DNA of 8,955 nt. Origin: an uncultured Cardiobacterium sp. (lineage in GTDB: Bacteria; Pseudomonadota; Gammaproteobacteria; Cardiobacteriales; Cardiobacteriaceae). Below, piece by piece: positions 1 to 6,945 of the stretch (position 1 is its first letter; each line of letters starts with the position of its first letter). The position numbers and the translations under genes are program-made. The stretch lies in assembly GCF_938028185.1 (NCBI RefSeq), contig NZ_CALJAH010000482.1, positions 1-8,955 of the forward strand, given 5' to 3'. Under the pieces are notes generated by a model that did no database searches, was not told the DNA's origin, and saw only the letters and a program-made list of their open reading frames with translations.

Positions 1-40
1 CCCCGCTGCGGGCTTCGCCCTGCAGGGGAGGGAGATTTTT
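1..40. repeat. Imperfect GC-rich hairpin, probably part of an intergenic repeat
   Basis: Bases 1-13 can fold imperfectly with 17-28 around a short TTC turn, leaving bulges. The hairpin is followed by GGGA and then a short T run (36-40). The general form, a C/G-rich hairpin ending in GGGGAGGG followed by T-rich DNA, resembles the element at 3571-3600. It could also be a terminator for a plus-strand gene to the left of the window. The left edge is cut, so neither reading can be settled. The rest of 1-138 contains no gene I can support. Confidence 0.35.
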
Positions 41-80
41 CAATTGTAAACAGCCTTTAGCGGCATTCTCCCCAAATAAT

Positions 81-114
81 CAGCCCCTTTCTTCATGCTT
101 GAAGAAAGGGGCTG
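81..114. terminator. Strong hairpin terminator downstream of apbC/mrp
   Basis: Bases 81-95 and 100-114 are a perfect 15-bp inverted repeat with a TGCT loop. The hairpin begins about 25 bases past the apbC stop on the minus strand and is followed in that direction by ATTATTT. On the plus strand the stem is followed by TTTGTT. It is therefore probably the terminator of the minus-strand aroE-apbC run, and may work in both directions. The T-tracts are interrupted, so strength is inferred mainly from the stem. Confidence 0.8.
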
Positions 115-138
115 TTTGTTATCGCGCGGGCATGTGTT

Positions 139-1182
139 TCAGCGCTCAATGACGATTTTCGGGAACGCCTGTGTCTCCGTTTTTTGTCGCGCGGCGAGGT
201 GGGCGGTGGTGCGCAGCGCAATGGTGCGGTAGCGTTTGGCGATGTCGCTCTCCGGGGCGGCGGCGGTGGTCGGGTTGCCGTTGTCGGTTTCTTCGCGGAT
301 GCGAATGTCCAGCGGCACGTCGCCGAGGTAGGGCAGGTGATGGCTGACCGCCAGCAGTTTTCCGCCGTCCTTGCCGAAGATGTGCGCCTCATGGCCGCAG
401 TTGGGACAGGTGTAGCTGCTCATGTTTTCCACCAGCCCCAGCACGGGGACGGCGACTTTGTCAAACATGGTTTTGGCTTTTTTGGCGTCCAAGAGGGCGA
501 TGTCCTGCGGCGTGGTGATGATGACCGCGCCGGCGACCGGGATTTGTTGCGACAGCGTCAGTTGGGTGTCGCCGGTGCCGGGCGGCAGGTCGATGATGAG
601 GTAGTCGAGGTCTTTCCAGCGGGTTTCGCGGAAGAGTTGCAAGAGCGTTTGCGTGACGATGGGGCCGCGCCAAATCATTGCCGTGTCTTCTTCGACGAGG
701 TCGCCCAGCGACAGCGTTTGCAGGCCGTGGCGGAGGATGGGCTGCATGGTGCGGCCATCGGTGCTTTCCGGGCGGGTCGCGCCGCCAAGCATGCGCGCCT
801 GGCTGGGGCCGTAGATGTCGGCATCGAGCAGGCCGGTCGTCGCGCCGAGCTGGTGCAGGGCGATGGCGAGGTTGACGGAAAGGGTGGATTTGCCGACGCC
901 GCCTTTGCCGGAGGCGACGGCGATGATGTTTTTCACGCCGGGGTAGGGTTTCAGGCCGCTTTGCACGTTTTGGCTTTCAATGGTGTAGTCAAAGCGCAGT
1001 TTGCTGGCATCAATGCCGAGCGCTTGCAGGTTGTCGCGCCAGCGGCTTTCTTCGCTAGCGGCGGGGAAACCGGGGGCGAGGGTGATGCTGCCGTCGCCGT
1101 TGTCGCGCAGGGCGCCGGGGTGGGCGAAGGGTTGCAGGTCAAGGACGGGGTCGCGGTAGTTTTTGAGGCGTTCGGTGTTCAT
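139..1182 (-). CDS. apbC: Mrp/ApbC-family iron-sulfur cluster carrier P-loop ATPase
   Basis: Protein of 347 residues of the Mrp/NBP35 (ParA/MinD-like) family. These cytosolic scaffold ATPases bind a [4Fe-4S] cluster at a dimer interface and pass it to apoproteins. The deviant Walker A GKGGVGKST lies at residues 92-100, LLDADIYGPS at 118-127, IIDLPPGTGD at 196-205, and the cluster-binding CxxC pair at C259 and C262. The first 80 or so residues form a short, divergent N-terminal segment where relatives carry a DUF59/MIP18-like domain. The start at 1182 is chosen because its ATG overlaps the aroE stop as ATGA. The open frame continues upstream to 1326, but only as a shadow of aroE. No clear Shine-Dalgarno is seen, which fits translational coupling to aroE. 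The gene is last in its run and is followed by the hairpin at 81-114. Family assignment is firm; the client proteins are not known. Confidence 0.95.
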   Translation of the reverse strand: MNTERLKNYRDPVLDLQPFAHPGALRDNGDGSITLAPGFPAASEESRWRDNLQALGIDASKLRFDYTIESQNVQSGLKPYPGVKNIIAVASGKGGVGKSTLSVNLAIALHQLGATTGLLDADIYGPSQARMLGGATRPESTDGRTMQPILRHGLQTLSLGDLVEEDTAMIWRGPIVTQTLLQLFRETRWKDLDYLIIDLPPGTGDTQLTLSQQIPVAGAVIITTPQDIALLDAKKAKTMFDKVAVPVLGLVENMSSYTCPNCGHEAHIFGKDGGKLLAVSHHLPYLGDVPLDIRIREETDNGNPTTAAAPESDIAKRYRTIALRTTAHLAARQKTETQAFPKIVIER

Positions 1183-1955
1183 AGCGGGAACCATTGTTGG
1201 AAGGAGAGGCAGGCTTGCGCGACGAGCATACTGTAACCGTCGTGCGCGGTGATTCGTTGTGCCGCTGCCCAGGCGAGGAACGGCGTGGTTTTGCCATATT
1301 GCATATCGTAGGCGCGGCTCGCGCAATGGGCGATGTTGGCGGGCAGGGCGAGCGGCTCATTGCTGAGACCGGTCGAGGTGGCGTTGATGATGAGGTCGTA
1401 GGCGTCGAGGCGGGCGAGGTCGGTGAGCGCCCAGGCGGCGAGCGGCACGGTGGTCAGCGGTTGTTGGCTGGCGATGACGGCTTCCGCCTTGGCGGGAGTG
1501 CGGTTGGCGAGGTGCAACACCGCCGGGTTCGCCTCACACAGCGGCAGGATGACGCCACGCGCCGCGCCGCCCGCGCCGAGGATGAGGATGCGGGCGCCGG
1601 TGAGGCTGATGCCGTGTTCTTGCAGGGCGAGGCAGAGGCCGCGGCCGTCGGTGTTGTCGCCGTGCAGCTCGCCGTTTTCTTGCCACAAGGTATTGACGGC
1701 TTCAGCCGCCGCCGCGTAAGGCGTGGTGCGCTCACAGAGGCGGTAAGCGGTTTGTTTGTAGGGGACGGTTATGTTCAGCCCGCGCCCGCCGTCGGCAAAG
1801 AAGCGGGCGACGGTGGCGGCAAAATCCGCTTCATCTGCGGCGAGGATGCGGTCATATTGCAGCTCGATGCCGCGCGCGGCGGCGAAGCCCGCGTGGATTT
1901 CCGTCGAGCGCGAGTGGGCGATGGGGTTGCCGATGACGGCGCAGTGGTGGGTCAT
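1179..1955 (-). CDS. aroE: Shikimate dehydrogenase
   Basis: Protein of 258 residues that reduces 3-dehydroshikimate to shikimate with NADPH in aromatic amino acid and chorismate synthesis. Visible motifs are NPIAHSRS (10-17, shikimate-binding serines), NITVPYK with the catalytic lysine K67, GDNTDG with the catalytic aspartate D103, the NADP-binding loop GAGGAA (127-132), NRTPAK (151-156), NATSTGL (191-197), and a C-terminal DGYSMLVAQA with the ligand-contacting Q247. The usual proline after HSKS is a threonine here (T18). The ATG at 1955 is preferred because the AVIGNPI strand normally begins a few residues from the start. An in-frame TTG at 1994 would add 13 residues unlike the family. No clear ribosome site precedes 1955. 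The stop overlaps the apbC start (ATGA), so the two are probably co-translated. Confidence 0.96.
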   Translation of the reverse strand: MTHHCAVIGNPIAHSRSTEIHAGFAAARGIELQYDRILAADEADFAATVARFFADGGRGLNITVPYKQTAYRLCERTTPYAAAAEAVNTLWQENGELHGDNTDGRGLCLALQEHGISLTGARILILGAGGAARGVILPLCEANPAVLHLANRTPAKAEAVIASQQPLTTVPLAAWALTDLARLDAYDLIINATSTGLSNEPLALPANIAHCASRAYDMQYGKTTPFLAWAAAQRITAHDGYSMLVAQACLSFQQWFPL

Positions 1956-2010
1956 GGTTTTTGCGGTGGTGTGTCGGGTTACGGGATGCGCCAATCAGGG
2001 CGGGTCATGT

Positions 2011-2568
2011 TCACAACCACTCCAATCCGGGCAATTCCGCCAATGCCTGCGGAAAAAGGTAGTCGCCCTGGAGCAGCGGCAGTTCGAGGTGATGCCAACG
2101 GGCGTGGATAGCAGGGCGCAGCGTGGTGAGCGCGTCGTAAATGATAGTAGTGCAATAACGCGGCGACTGCTCGCGCGCCCGCAGGTGAAATGGCTGGCCG
2201 ATTTGCTCGGCGACCGCGGTTGCCAGTTGCACACGCTCCGCCTCATCGAGAAACGCGGGACGGGCGGCGGCGATACTACCCGCCAGCCGCGGATCGGTAA
2301 AGGCGGCGAAGCTGCTGGCAATTACCTGATTGGGATGGGCGGGGTCATCGTCAGTCGTCGCGTGCACGATGCGAATTTCCGGCGCGACGGCAACGACGAT
2401 GCCGATGTGCGAGTATGCGCCATCATCCAGATAGCGAATCAGCGCGCTTTCCTGCCCGGTACCGGCGCGAAACACCCAGTCGCCCACGGCGAGATTTTCC
2501 GGGGCGACAGCGGCGAGCAGTGGCAGCGGCAGGAGCAAAAGGAATGGCAGGAGACGTTTGGTTTTCAT
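2011..2568 (-). CDS. Exported YiiX/YebB-like (C92) NlpC/P60-type cysteine hydrolase
   Basis: Protein of 185 residues. Residues 1-22 are a classic signal peptide: MKTKR followed by a leucine-rich core ending in LLAAVA. The mature part starts LAVGDWVFRAG and carries the pattern of the YiiX_YebB_C92 group (DUF830): a histidine in YSHIGIVV (H54) and a downstream cysteine in RYCTTIIYDAL (C139), the presumed catalytic pair. Such permuted papain-like hydrolases are expected in the periplasm and may cut amide or ester bonds; no substrate can be read from the sequence. The start at 2568 is chosen because it places the signal peptide at the N-terminus. The longer frame to 2781 overlaps the DUF1444 gene and reads as low-complexity shadow. 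It lies 49 bases after the DUF1444 gene, with a GC hairpin between, and 55 bases before the aroE start. Confidence 0.82.
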   Translation of the reverse strand: MKTKRLLPFLLLLPLPLLAAVAPENLAVGDWVFRAGTGQESALIRYLDDGAYSHIGIVVAVAPEIRIVHATTDDDPAHPNQVIASSFAAFTDPRLAGSIAAARPAFLDEAERVQLATAVAEQIGQPFHLRAREQSPRYCTTIIYDALTTLRPAIHARWHHLELPLLQGDYLFPQALAELPGLEWL

Positions 2569-2599
2569 GCGATGCGGCTTTAGTGGCCGGAGGGTACAG

Positions 2600-2617
2600 G
2601 CGACGGCGTGCCGTCGC
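2600..2617 (-). other. GC hairpin between the DUF1444 and C92-hydrolase genes
   Basis: Bases 2600-2606 pair perfectly with 2611-2617 (GCGACGG stem, four-base loop). The hairpin sits directly against the TGA of the DUF1444 gene and is not followed by a T run. It is too short of uridines to be a convincing terminator. It could act as an RNA-stabilising or partly terminating element within the transcript. Its role is inferred only from position. Confidence 0.4.
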
Positions 2618-3472
2618 TCAGACGGATGCCACCGGGGGTGCGTATTCGTCGAGTTCGCCGTCTTGCAGATGGTAGAGGCGGGCGGAGACGGGATAAGGCG
2701 CCGCGCCGTGCAACTCTTGTGCGAGCTGTTGCAGAACGCGGATGGCGGCGGTGTCGTCGGCATCGCAGTAGAGCAGTGCATCGCGCGCGGGGACGGCGAG
2801 GAGGATGCCGTCGGGGTGGTCGCCGATGCCGGTTAGCTGCGGCAGGATGAGGATGAGCGAGGCATCAAGGAAGCCGTCGAGGACAAGGCGGTGGATGCCG
2901 CTGCCGTAGTCGTGGTTTTCGGCGCGGCCCGCGCTGTATTGGCGCAGGTTGGCGAGCGCGGTTTGTTGCAGGGCGTCTTCGTCGGCGATGCCGAGTTCGG
3001 CCAGATCGCTGCGCTGCAGGGTGCGGAAGGCGTCTCCGGTGTCAATGACATAGACGAGGTGCAGCTCGCCCGCCAGCGGCTGGCTGAGGAGACCGCCGGG
3101 AGGCGTGCTGTTGTCGTGTTGTATTTGTCTGGCGGCTTCGACCCAGGCGGCGGGTTTGAGGTTGGGGTAGATTTTGCCTGCATCCATAGTGATGCCGACG
3201 ACGATTTGACCCATCGCGTTCAGGCGGGCGGTGATGATGGCGTCCAGCGCCTCCGGGGCGTTTTGGTATTCCTGCCAGGCGGTGTCCAGATAGGCGGCGT
3301 ATTTGCCGCCGTCTGCGGTGCTGACGGTAATGCTGCTGCGGGCAAGGTCTTCGCCCCAATGGATGTCGGCGGGATAGCCGCGTTCGCGCGCGCGGGCGGC
3401 GAAGTGTTCGATGAAGGCGCGCCAGTCGAGTAGCGCGGGCTTTTTGCGGAAGAGTTTGGCGAGGACGTTCAT
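2618..3472 (-). CDS. DUF1444 (YtpQ-like) family protein of unknown function
   Basis: Protein of 284 residues, about the length of the YtpQ/DUF1444 (UPF0354) family. Recognisable family features in order are: an N-terminal amphipathic stretch; GQIVVGITMD around 88-97; LVYVIDTGDAFRTL (139-152), followed by a DLAELGI and LANL segment (156-176); LVLDGFLDASLIL (196-208); LAVPARDALLY (225-235); and a C-terminal PVSARLYHLQDGELDEY (261-277). No signal peptide or membrane segment is seen, so it is probably cytosolic. The biochemical role of the family is unknown to me. The start is well supported: GGAG at 3479-3482 stands six bases before the ATG. It is the first gene of the minus-strand run DUF1444 - C92 hydrolase - aroE - apbC. 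Confidence 0.85.
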   Translation of the reverse strand: MNVLAKLFRKKPALLDWRAFIEHFAARARERGYPADIHWGEDLARSSITVSTADGGKYAAYLDTAWQEYQNAPEALDAIITARLNAMGQIVVGITMDAGKIYPNLKPAAWVEAARQIQHDNSTPPGGLLSQPLAGELHLVYVIDTGDAFRTLQRSDLAELGIADEDALQQTALANLRQYSAGRAENHDYGSGIHRLVLDGFLDASLILILPQLTGIGDHPDGILLAVPARDALLYCDADDTAAIRVLQQLAQELHGAAPYPVSARLYHLQDGELDEYAPPVASV

Positions 3473-3560
3473 GGGTAGCTCCGGCTGATTGAGGGGCGTC
3501 TGGCATTTTTAGGGTGGGGCTGCGTCTATGTCGGAATAACAGCGAGGTATGCAGGCGAAC

Positions 3561-3600
3561 CCCACCCCAACCCTCCCCCACAGGGGGAGGGGGTTATTTT
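3561..3600. repeat. C/G-rich intergenic hairpin repeat
   Basis: Bases 3571-3579 and 3583-3591 form a perfect nine-base C/G-rich inverted repeat (CCCTCCCCC / GGGGGAGGG) with a three-base turn. A CCCCACCCCAA tract precedes it on the left, and TTATTTTTTAA follows on the right. The T run lies on the plus-strand side, the wrong side for terminating mvaS on the minus strand, and no plus-strand gene ends here. It is therefore more likely a copy of a dispersed intergenic repeat than a dedicated terminator, although the stem may still slow polymerase. The rest of 3473-3560 shows no gene and no promoter I would defend for the DUF1444 run. Confidence 0.55.
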
Positions 3601-4746
3601 TTAAGGCGTGTCGTAGCGGCGACGGTGGTTTTCGATGGCGGCGAGGCGGTACGGCGCCGGGTTGTGGCGGGGCAGGATGATGTCTGCCGTGCCGTCAGCG
3701 GCGTGCCACCATTGGCGGTAGGTGTCGTAATCAACCGCCTGGCGTGCGGCGAGCAGGGCGCGGTGCGCGTCGCGGCGGCGGTGTTGTTGGTAATCCGGGT
3801 GGATGGTGGCGGCGAGGTATTCACCGGTGCAGCCGGAGCCGTAGCTGAAGAGGCCGAGGGTTTTGCCGCCGAGGTCGTCGCGGTTGTCGAGCATCGCGGC
3901 GAGGCTGGCGTAGAGGCTGGCGGTGTAGCTGTTGCCGGTTTCGCGGCTGTATATGAGTCCGGCGGCGAGGGTGTCGTCGCGGGCGGTGGTGTTGTTGATG
4001 CGGGCGAGGTGGGCGTGCGCCTTGATGCCCATTTTGTTAAACGGCAGGTGGTAGCAGTAGGCGGCGTGCTCGTCGTAGGCGCAGCCACCGTTGGCGCGGT
4101 AGTCCTGCCAGGCGTGTTCCAGCGCCTTGAGGTAGGCAAGGGTGGAGTATTTGCCGTCCACCAGCGGGGTTTTGCGGTGGTTGGGGCGCCAGAAGTCGTA
4201 GATGTCTTCGCTGTAGAGGCCGCTTTCCGGCGCGATGGTGGCGAGGCGCGGGTTGGCGCTGATGAGCATGGCGACGGCGGCCGCGCCCTGGGTCGGCTCT
4301 GCAGCGCTGTCGAGGTCGTATTTGGCGATGTCGGCGGCGAGTATCAGCACTTTGCGCGCCGGGTGGCGGGCGATGTGGGCGCAGGCGAGTTGGAGGGCGG
4401 CGGTGGCGCTGTAGCAGGCTTGTTTGAGTTCGATGGTGCGGCTGTTGGCGGGGAGGTTCAGCAGGCGGTGCGCGCTGACGGCGGCGGATTTGGCCTGGTC
4501 GATGCTGGTTTCGGTGGCAAAGAGGACGGTGTCAATGCCGCCCGTGCCGCAATCTTGCAGGATGGGGGCGGCGGCGTTGGCGGCCATGCTGATGATGTCT
4601 TCGTCCGGCGGGGCGACTGCCATGCGCTCTTGCCCGATGCCGAGGCGGTATTTGCCGGGGTCAATCTGGTGGTGGGCGGCGAGTTCTGCGAGTTCGAGGT
4701 AGTAGTGCGGGGTGTAGAAGCTGAGTTGGTCGATGCCGATGTTCAT
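3601..4746 (-). CDS. mvaS: Hydroxymethylglutaryl-CoA synthase (bacterial mvaS type)
   Basis: Protein of 381 residues, close to the length of staphylococcal/enterococcal MvaS. It condenses acetyl-CoA with acetoacetyl-CoA to give HMG-CoA, the first committed step of the mevalonate pathway. All three catalytic residues are visible: the glutamate in ATETSIDQAKS (E79), the acyl-carrying cysteine in IELKQACYSATAALQLA (C111), and the histidine in YCYHLPFNKMGIKAH (H233). These are, as far as I recall, the same positions as in the S. aureus enzyme. NSYTASLYASLAAML (272-286) and LGLFSYGSGCTGEYLAATI (297-315) are also typical. The ATG at 4746 is preceded by a weak AAGAG and begins with the family-typical MNIGIDQLSFYTP. 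The 73-residue upstream extension is only fni shadow. It is the third gene of mvaA-fni-mvaS, 13 bases after fni. Confidence 0.96.
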   Translation of the reverse strand: MNIGIDQLSFYTPHYYLELAELAAHHQIDPGKYRLGIGQERMAVAPPDEDIISMAANAAAPILQDCGTGGIDTVLFATETSIDQAKSAAVSAHRLLNLPANSRTIELKQACYSATAALQLACAHIARHPARKVLILAADIAKYDLDSAAEPTQGAAAVAMLISANPRLATIAPESGLYSEDIYDFWRPNHRKTPLVDGKYSTLAYLKALEHAWQDYRANGGCAYDEHAAYCYHLPFNKMGIKAHAHLARINNTTARDDTLAAGLIYSRETGNSYTASLYASLAAMLDNRDDLGGKTLGLFSYGSGCTGEYLAATIHPDYQQHRRRDAHRALLAARQAVDYDTYRQWWHAADGTADIILPRHNPAPYRLAAIENHRRRYDTP

Positions 4747-4759
4747 GTTGTGGCTCTTG

Positions 4760-5782
4760 TTATGGAAGAAGGAGGGCGGTGTTGTCGCGCAGGGCGGCGT
4801 TGTCGCGGCAGCCGAGGAGGTAGAGGGCGGTGCGGTATTCGCGCTCAAGGCGCTTGATGGCAGCAATGACGGCGGCGGCGCTGTCTTGCGCGGCGGCGAG
4901 GAAGGGCGCGGCGATGCCGCAGAGTTCGGCGCCGAGCAGCACGGCTTTCGCCATGTCGATGCCATTTCTGATACCGCCGCTGGCGATGAGGATGACGTCC
5001 GGGTGGGCGGCGCGGTTGATGCGCAGCGCGTCGGCGGTGGTCAGTCCCCAGTCTTGAAACGTCAGGCCGAGGCTGTCGGCGGGGTCGCGGCGGCGGTGGT
5101 GTTCGATGCGGCTCCACGAGGTGCCGCCACGGCCGGCGAGGTCAAAGTAGCGCACGCCTGCGCCTTTGCCGAGAGTAATGTCAGCCGGCGAGAGGCCGCT
5201 GCCGACTTCTTTTAAGAGAACAGGCACAGGCAACGCGCGCGCGACGGCGGCAATTTTGGCGGCAAGCCCGGCGAAGTTGGTATCGCCTTCGGGCTGCACC
5301 GCTTCTTGTAACGGGTTCAGGTGCAAATAGAGGCCGTCGGCGGCAAGCGTTTCCACCGCGCGGCGGCAGTATTCAACGCCGAAGCCGTAGTTGAGCTGGA
5401 CGGCGCCGAGGTTGGCAAGGAGGACGGTGTTCGGCGCGATGTCGCGTAGGCGGAAACTCGCTTCAGCGGCGGGGTTGGTGAATTGCACCCGCTGCGAGCC
5501 GACGGCGAGGGCGACACCGCACTGTTCGGCGGCTTGCGCGAGGTTGTGGTTGATGCGGCGGATTTCCGGGTCGTCGCCGCCGGTCATTGAGGAGATAAGT
5601 AGCGGCAGGCGCAGCGTTTTGCCGAGGAAGTCGCAGCGGGTATCAACGTCGGCAAGGGCGATTTCAGGCAGGGCGCGGTGCGTCAAGCGGATGGCGGCAA
5701 AGCCGCTGTCGCCGCGCTCAATCGCCGGGTCTTGCGCGATGGCGTCAAGGTGTTCGCGTTTGCGGCGCGCGGTGTCGCTCAT
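4760..5782 (-). CDS. fni: Type 2 isopentenyl-diphosphate delta-isomerase (FMN-dependent)
   Basis: Protein of 340 residues that interconverts IPP and DMAPP using reduced FMN and Mg2+. Visible signatures in order are: RKREHLDAI (7-15, N-terminal substrate-binding patch); LPLLISSMTGG (59-69); LAVGSQR (92-98); LLANLGAVQL (121-130); LHLNPLQEAVQPEGD (153-167, with Q159 and the metal-binding E160); LLKEVGSGLS (189-198); DLAGRGGTSWSRIE (214-227); and the FMN-phosphate-binding SGGIRNGIDMAKAVLLGA (268-285). It is unrelated to the Nudix-type Idi used by many gammaproteobacteria. The ATG at 5782 overlaps the mvaA stop as ATGA, which fixes the start. The same open frame continues upstream only as an mvaA shadow. 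The tail after about 325 (NAALRDNTALLLP) is slightly repetitive. Confidence 0.96.
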   Translation of the reverse strand: MSDTARRKREHLDAIAQDPAIERGDSGFAAIRLTHRALPEIALADVDTRCDFLGKTLRLPLLISSMTGGDDPEIRRINHNLAQAAEQCGVALAVGSQRVQFTNPAAEASFRLRDIAPNTVLLANLGAVQLNYGFGVEYCRRAVETLAADGLYLHLNPLQEAVQPEGDTNFAGLAAKIAAVARALPVPVLLKEVGSGLSPADITLGKGAGVRYFDLAGRGGTSWSRIEHHRRRDPADSLGLTFQDWGLTTADALRINRAAHPDVILIASGGIRNGIDMAKAVLLGAELCGIAAPFLAAAQDSAAAVIAAIKRLEREYRTALYLLGCRDNAALRDNTALLLP

Positions 5783-6825
5783 GCGCGGCGTTCCAGCGCG
5801 AGATGGGCGCGCATCAGCTCGCCGGGGTTGGTTTGCGCGGCGAGCAGCGACAGTTCGCCGCAAAGGACGGTGGCGGCGCAGATGGCGGCGAGGCGGCGCG
5901 CGTTTTCCCCGGTGGGTCGCGCTTCGCGGCAGCCCAGCGCTTGCAGGTGTGCTTCGACGGTGGCAAGCGTGTCGCCCTTGCCATTGCCGACGGTGCCAAC
6001 GATGAGATTCGGCAGGGTGCAGGAAAAATAGAGGTCGCCGTCGCGCGTCTCGGCGTGGACGATGCCCTGCGCGCCTTCGATGATATTGGCGGCGTCCTGC
6101 CCTGTCGCGAGGTAAAAAGCGAGGAGGATGTTGGCGAAATGCGCGTTGGCGCTGCGGATACTGCCAGCGAGGATGCCGCCGATGAAATTCTTGCGCAGGT
6201 TCAGCGCGACGATTTGCTCCGGGGTGGTGCGCAGCAGGCGTTCGCAGATACGGCGCGGGATGGTGAGTTCGGCGACGACGTTTTTGCCGCGTCCCAAGAT
6301 GCCATTGACCGCGCTCGCCTTCTTGTCGGTGCAGTAATTGGCGGAAATCGAGCCGTAAGCAAGCTGCGGGTATTCGGCAAGCAGCCAGGAAATGGCGGCA
6401 TCGGCGGCCTTGGTAATCATATTGTGGCCGGAAGCGTCGCCGCTGCTGCATTCCAGGCGCAGATAAAGCAGATTGCCGACGATTTCGGCGTGCAGATCCA
6501 GCAGGCGGGCAAAACGGCTGGTGGCGGCGATGACGGCGGCGAGTTCGTCGCGGCGGGCGCGGATAGATTGCAGTGCGGCAAAGGCAGACGCGGCATCGGC
6601 GGCGGTGAGGAGGACGGAGCGCGCCATGCGCTCATCGACAATGGTGCAGCGCACGCCGCCGCAATGCTCGGCGACCTTCGCACCGCGCGCGGTCGAAGGC
6701 CAGAGTGGGGATTCATAAGTAGCGAGCGGCACGCGGACGGTGTCGTTCATGGCATTGCCGCAGATGGTGAGCGGCCCGATCCATCGGGTCGGAATGGGGG
6801 TGGAGTGGGTGTCGTTGCGGGTCAT
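5779..6825 (-). CDS. mvaA: Hydroxymethylglutaryl-CoA reductase (class I-like, bacterial)
   Basis: Protein of 348 residues that reduces HMG-CoA to mevalonate with two NAD(P)H. The catalytic set of HMG-CoA reductases is visible: glutamate in VPLATYESPLWPST (E38), lysine in NYCTDKK (K168), aspartate in ATGQDAAN (D244), and a late histidine in ELMRAHLA (H341). SSGDASGHNM (127-136) occupies the GDAMGMNM position. The CTDKK-plus-GRGK arrangement is that of class I enzymes rather than the class II form of Pseudomonas mevalonii. No membrane anchor is present, so it is soluble. The ATG at 6825 keeps RWIGPLTI before the catalytic glutamate region. An internal ATG at 6750 is possible but would lose it. 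No obvious Shine-Dalgarno is seen. It is first in the operon, with a promoter about 35 bases upstream. Confidence 0.95.
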   Translation of the reverse strand: MTRNDTHSTPIPTRWIGPLTICGNAMNDTVRVPLATYESPLWPSTARGAKVAEHCGGVRCTIVDERMARSVLLTAADAASAFAALQSIRARRDELAAVIAATSRFARLLDLHAEIVGNLLYLRLECSSGDASGHNMITKAADAAISWLLAEYPQLAYGSISANYCTDKKASAVNGILGRGKNVVAELTIPRRICERLLRTTPEQIVALNLRKNFIGGILAGSIRSANAHFANILLAFYLATGQDAANIIEGAQGIVHAETRDGDLYFSCTLPNLIVGTVGNGKGDTLATVEAHLQALGCREARPTGENARRLAAICAATVLCGELSLLAAQTNPGELMRAHLALERRA

Positions 6826-6859
6826 GTGGCGGGCTGCACGGTGGCCGGGAAGGGCGCGG

Positions 6860-6888
6860 ATTATAGCACGCGGCCTGCTTCACATTGT
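6860..6888 (-). promoter_or_regulatory. Extended -10 promoter of the mvaA-fni-mvaS operon
   Basis: On the minus strand a perfect TATAAT occupies 6865-6860, preceded by TG one base upstream (TGCTATAAT), an extended -10. At a 17-base spacing the -35 position (6888-6883) reads ACAATG, a poor match. A TTCACA at 6891-6886 would be better but needs a 20-base spacing. An extended -10 can compensate for a weak -35. Transcription would start near 6853, giving an mvaA leader of about 28 bases. Prediction from sequence only. Confidence 0.65.
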
Positions 6889-6891
6889 GAA
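6879..6891. promoter_or_regulatory. Perfect 13-bp palindrome at the mva promoter (candidate operator)
   Basis: TTCACA-T-TGTGAA is a perfect six-base inverted repeat around a single central base. It overlaps the -35 region of the mvaA promoter. The half-site polarity is opposite to a CRP site (TGTGA-N6-TCACA), so CRP is not implied. A dimeric regulator bound here could block or assist RNA polymerase. The regulator is unknown, and chance occurrence is possible. Confidence 0.4.
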
Positions 6892-6906
6892 ACGGCGGGG
6901 GTTTAC

Positions 6907-6930
6907 GGCGAATTTACAATCCAAGTGCAA
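6907..6930 (+). repeat. Left terminal inverted repeat of the IS30 remnant
   Basis: This 24-base end is the reverse complement of 7302-7325 except at two adjacent positions. The inner 14 bases match perfectly and the outer eight (GGCGAATT side) also match. It lies 19 bases beyond the mva -35 region (6888), so the insertion, if once active, landed just upstream of that promoter. Confidence 0.75.
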
Positions 6931-6945
6931 GGGCAACAAAAAAGA

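Noticed and set aside
184..1236. Long plus-strand open frame (350 codons)
   Set aside because: It is antisense to apbC, reads as alanine/glycine/valine-rich low complexity with no family motif, and is explained by GC-rich codon use in the real gene.
1956..1994. N-terminal extension of aroE from a TTG codon
   Set aside because: The 13 extra residues are unlike the family, and the ATG at 1955 puts the first beta strand in its normal place.
3514..4857. Long plus-strand open frame (447 codons)
   Set aside because: It is antisense to mvaS, whose three catalytic residues are all intact; composition is typical of a shadow frame.
6879..6891. CRP-type site at the palindrome
   Set aside because: The half-sites are in the opposite order and the spacing is wrong for TGTGA-N6-TCACA.
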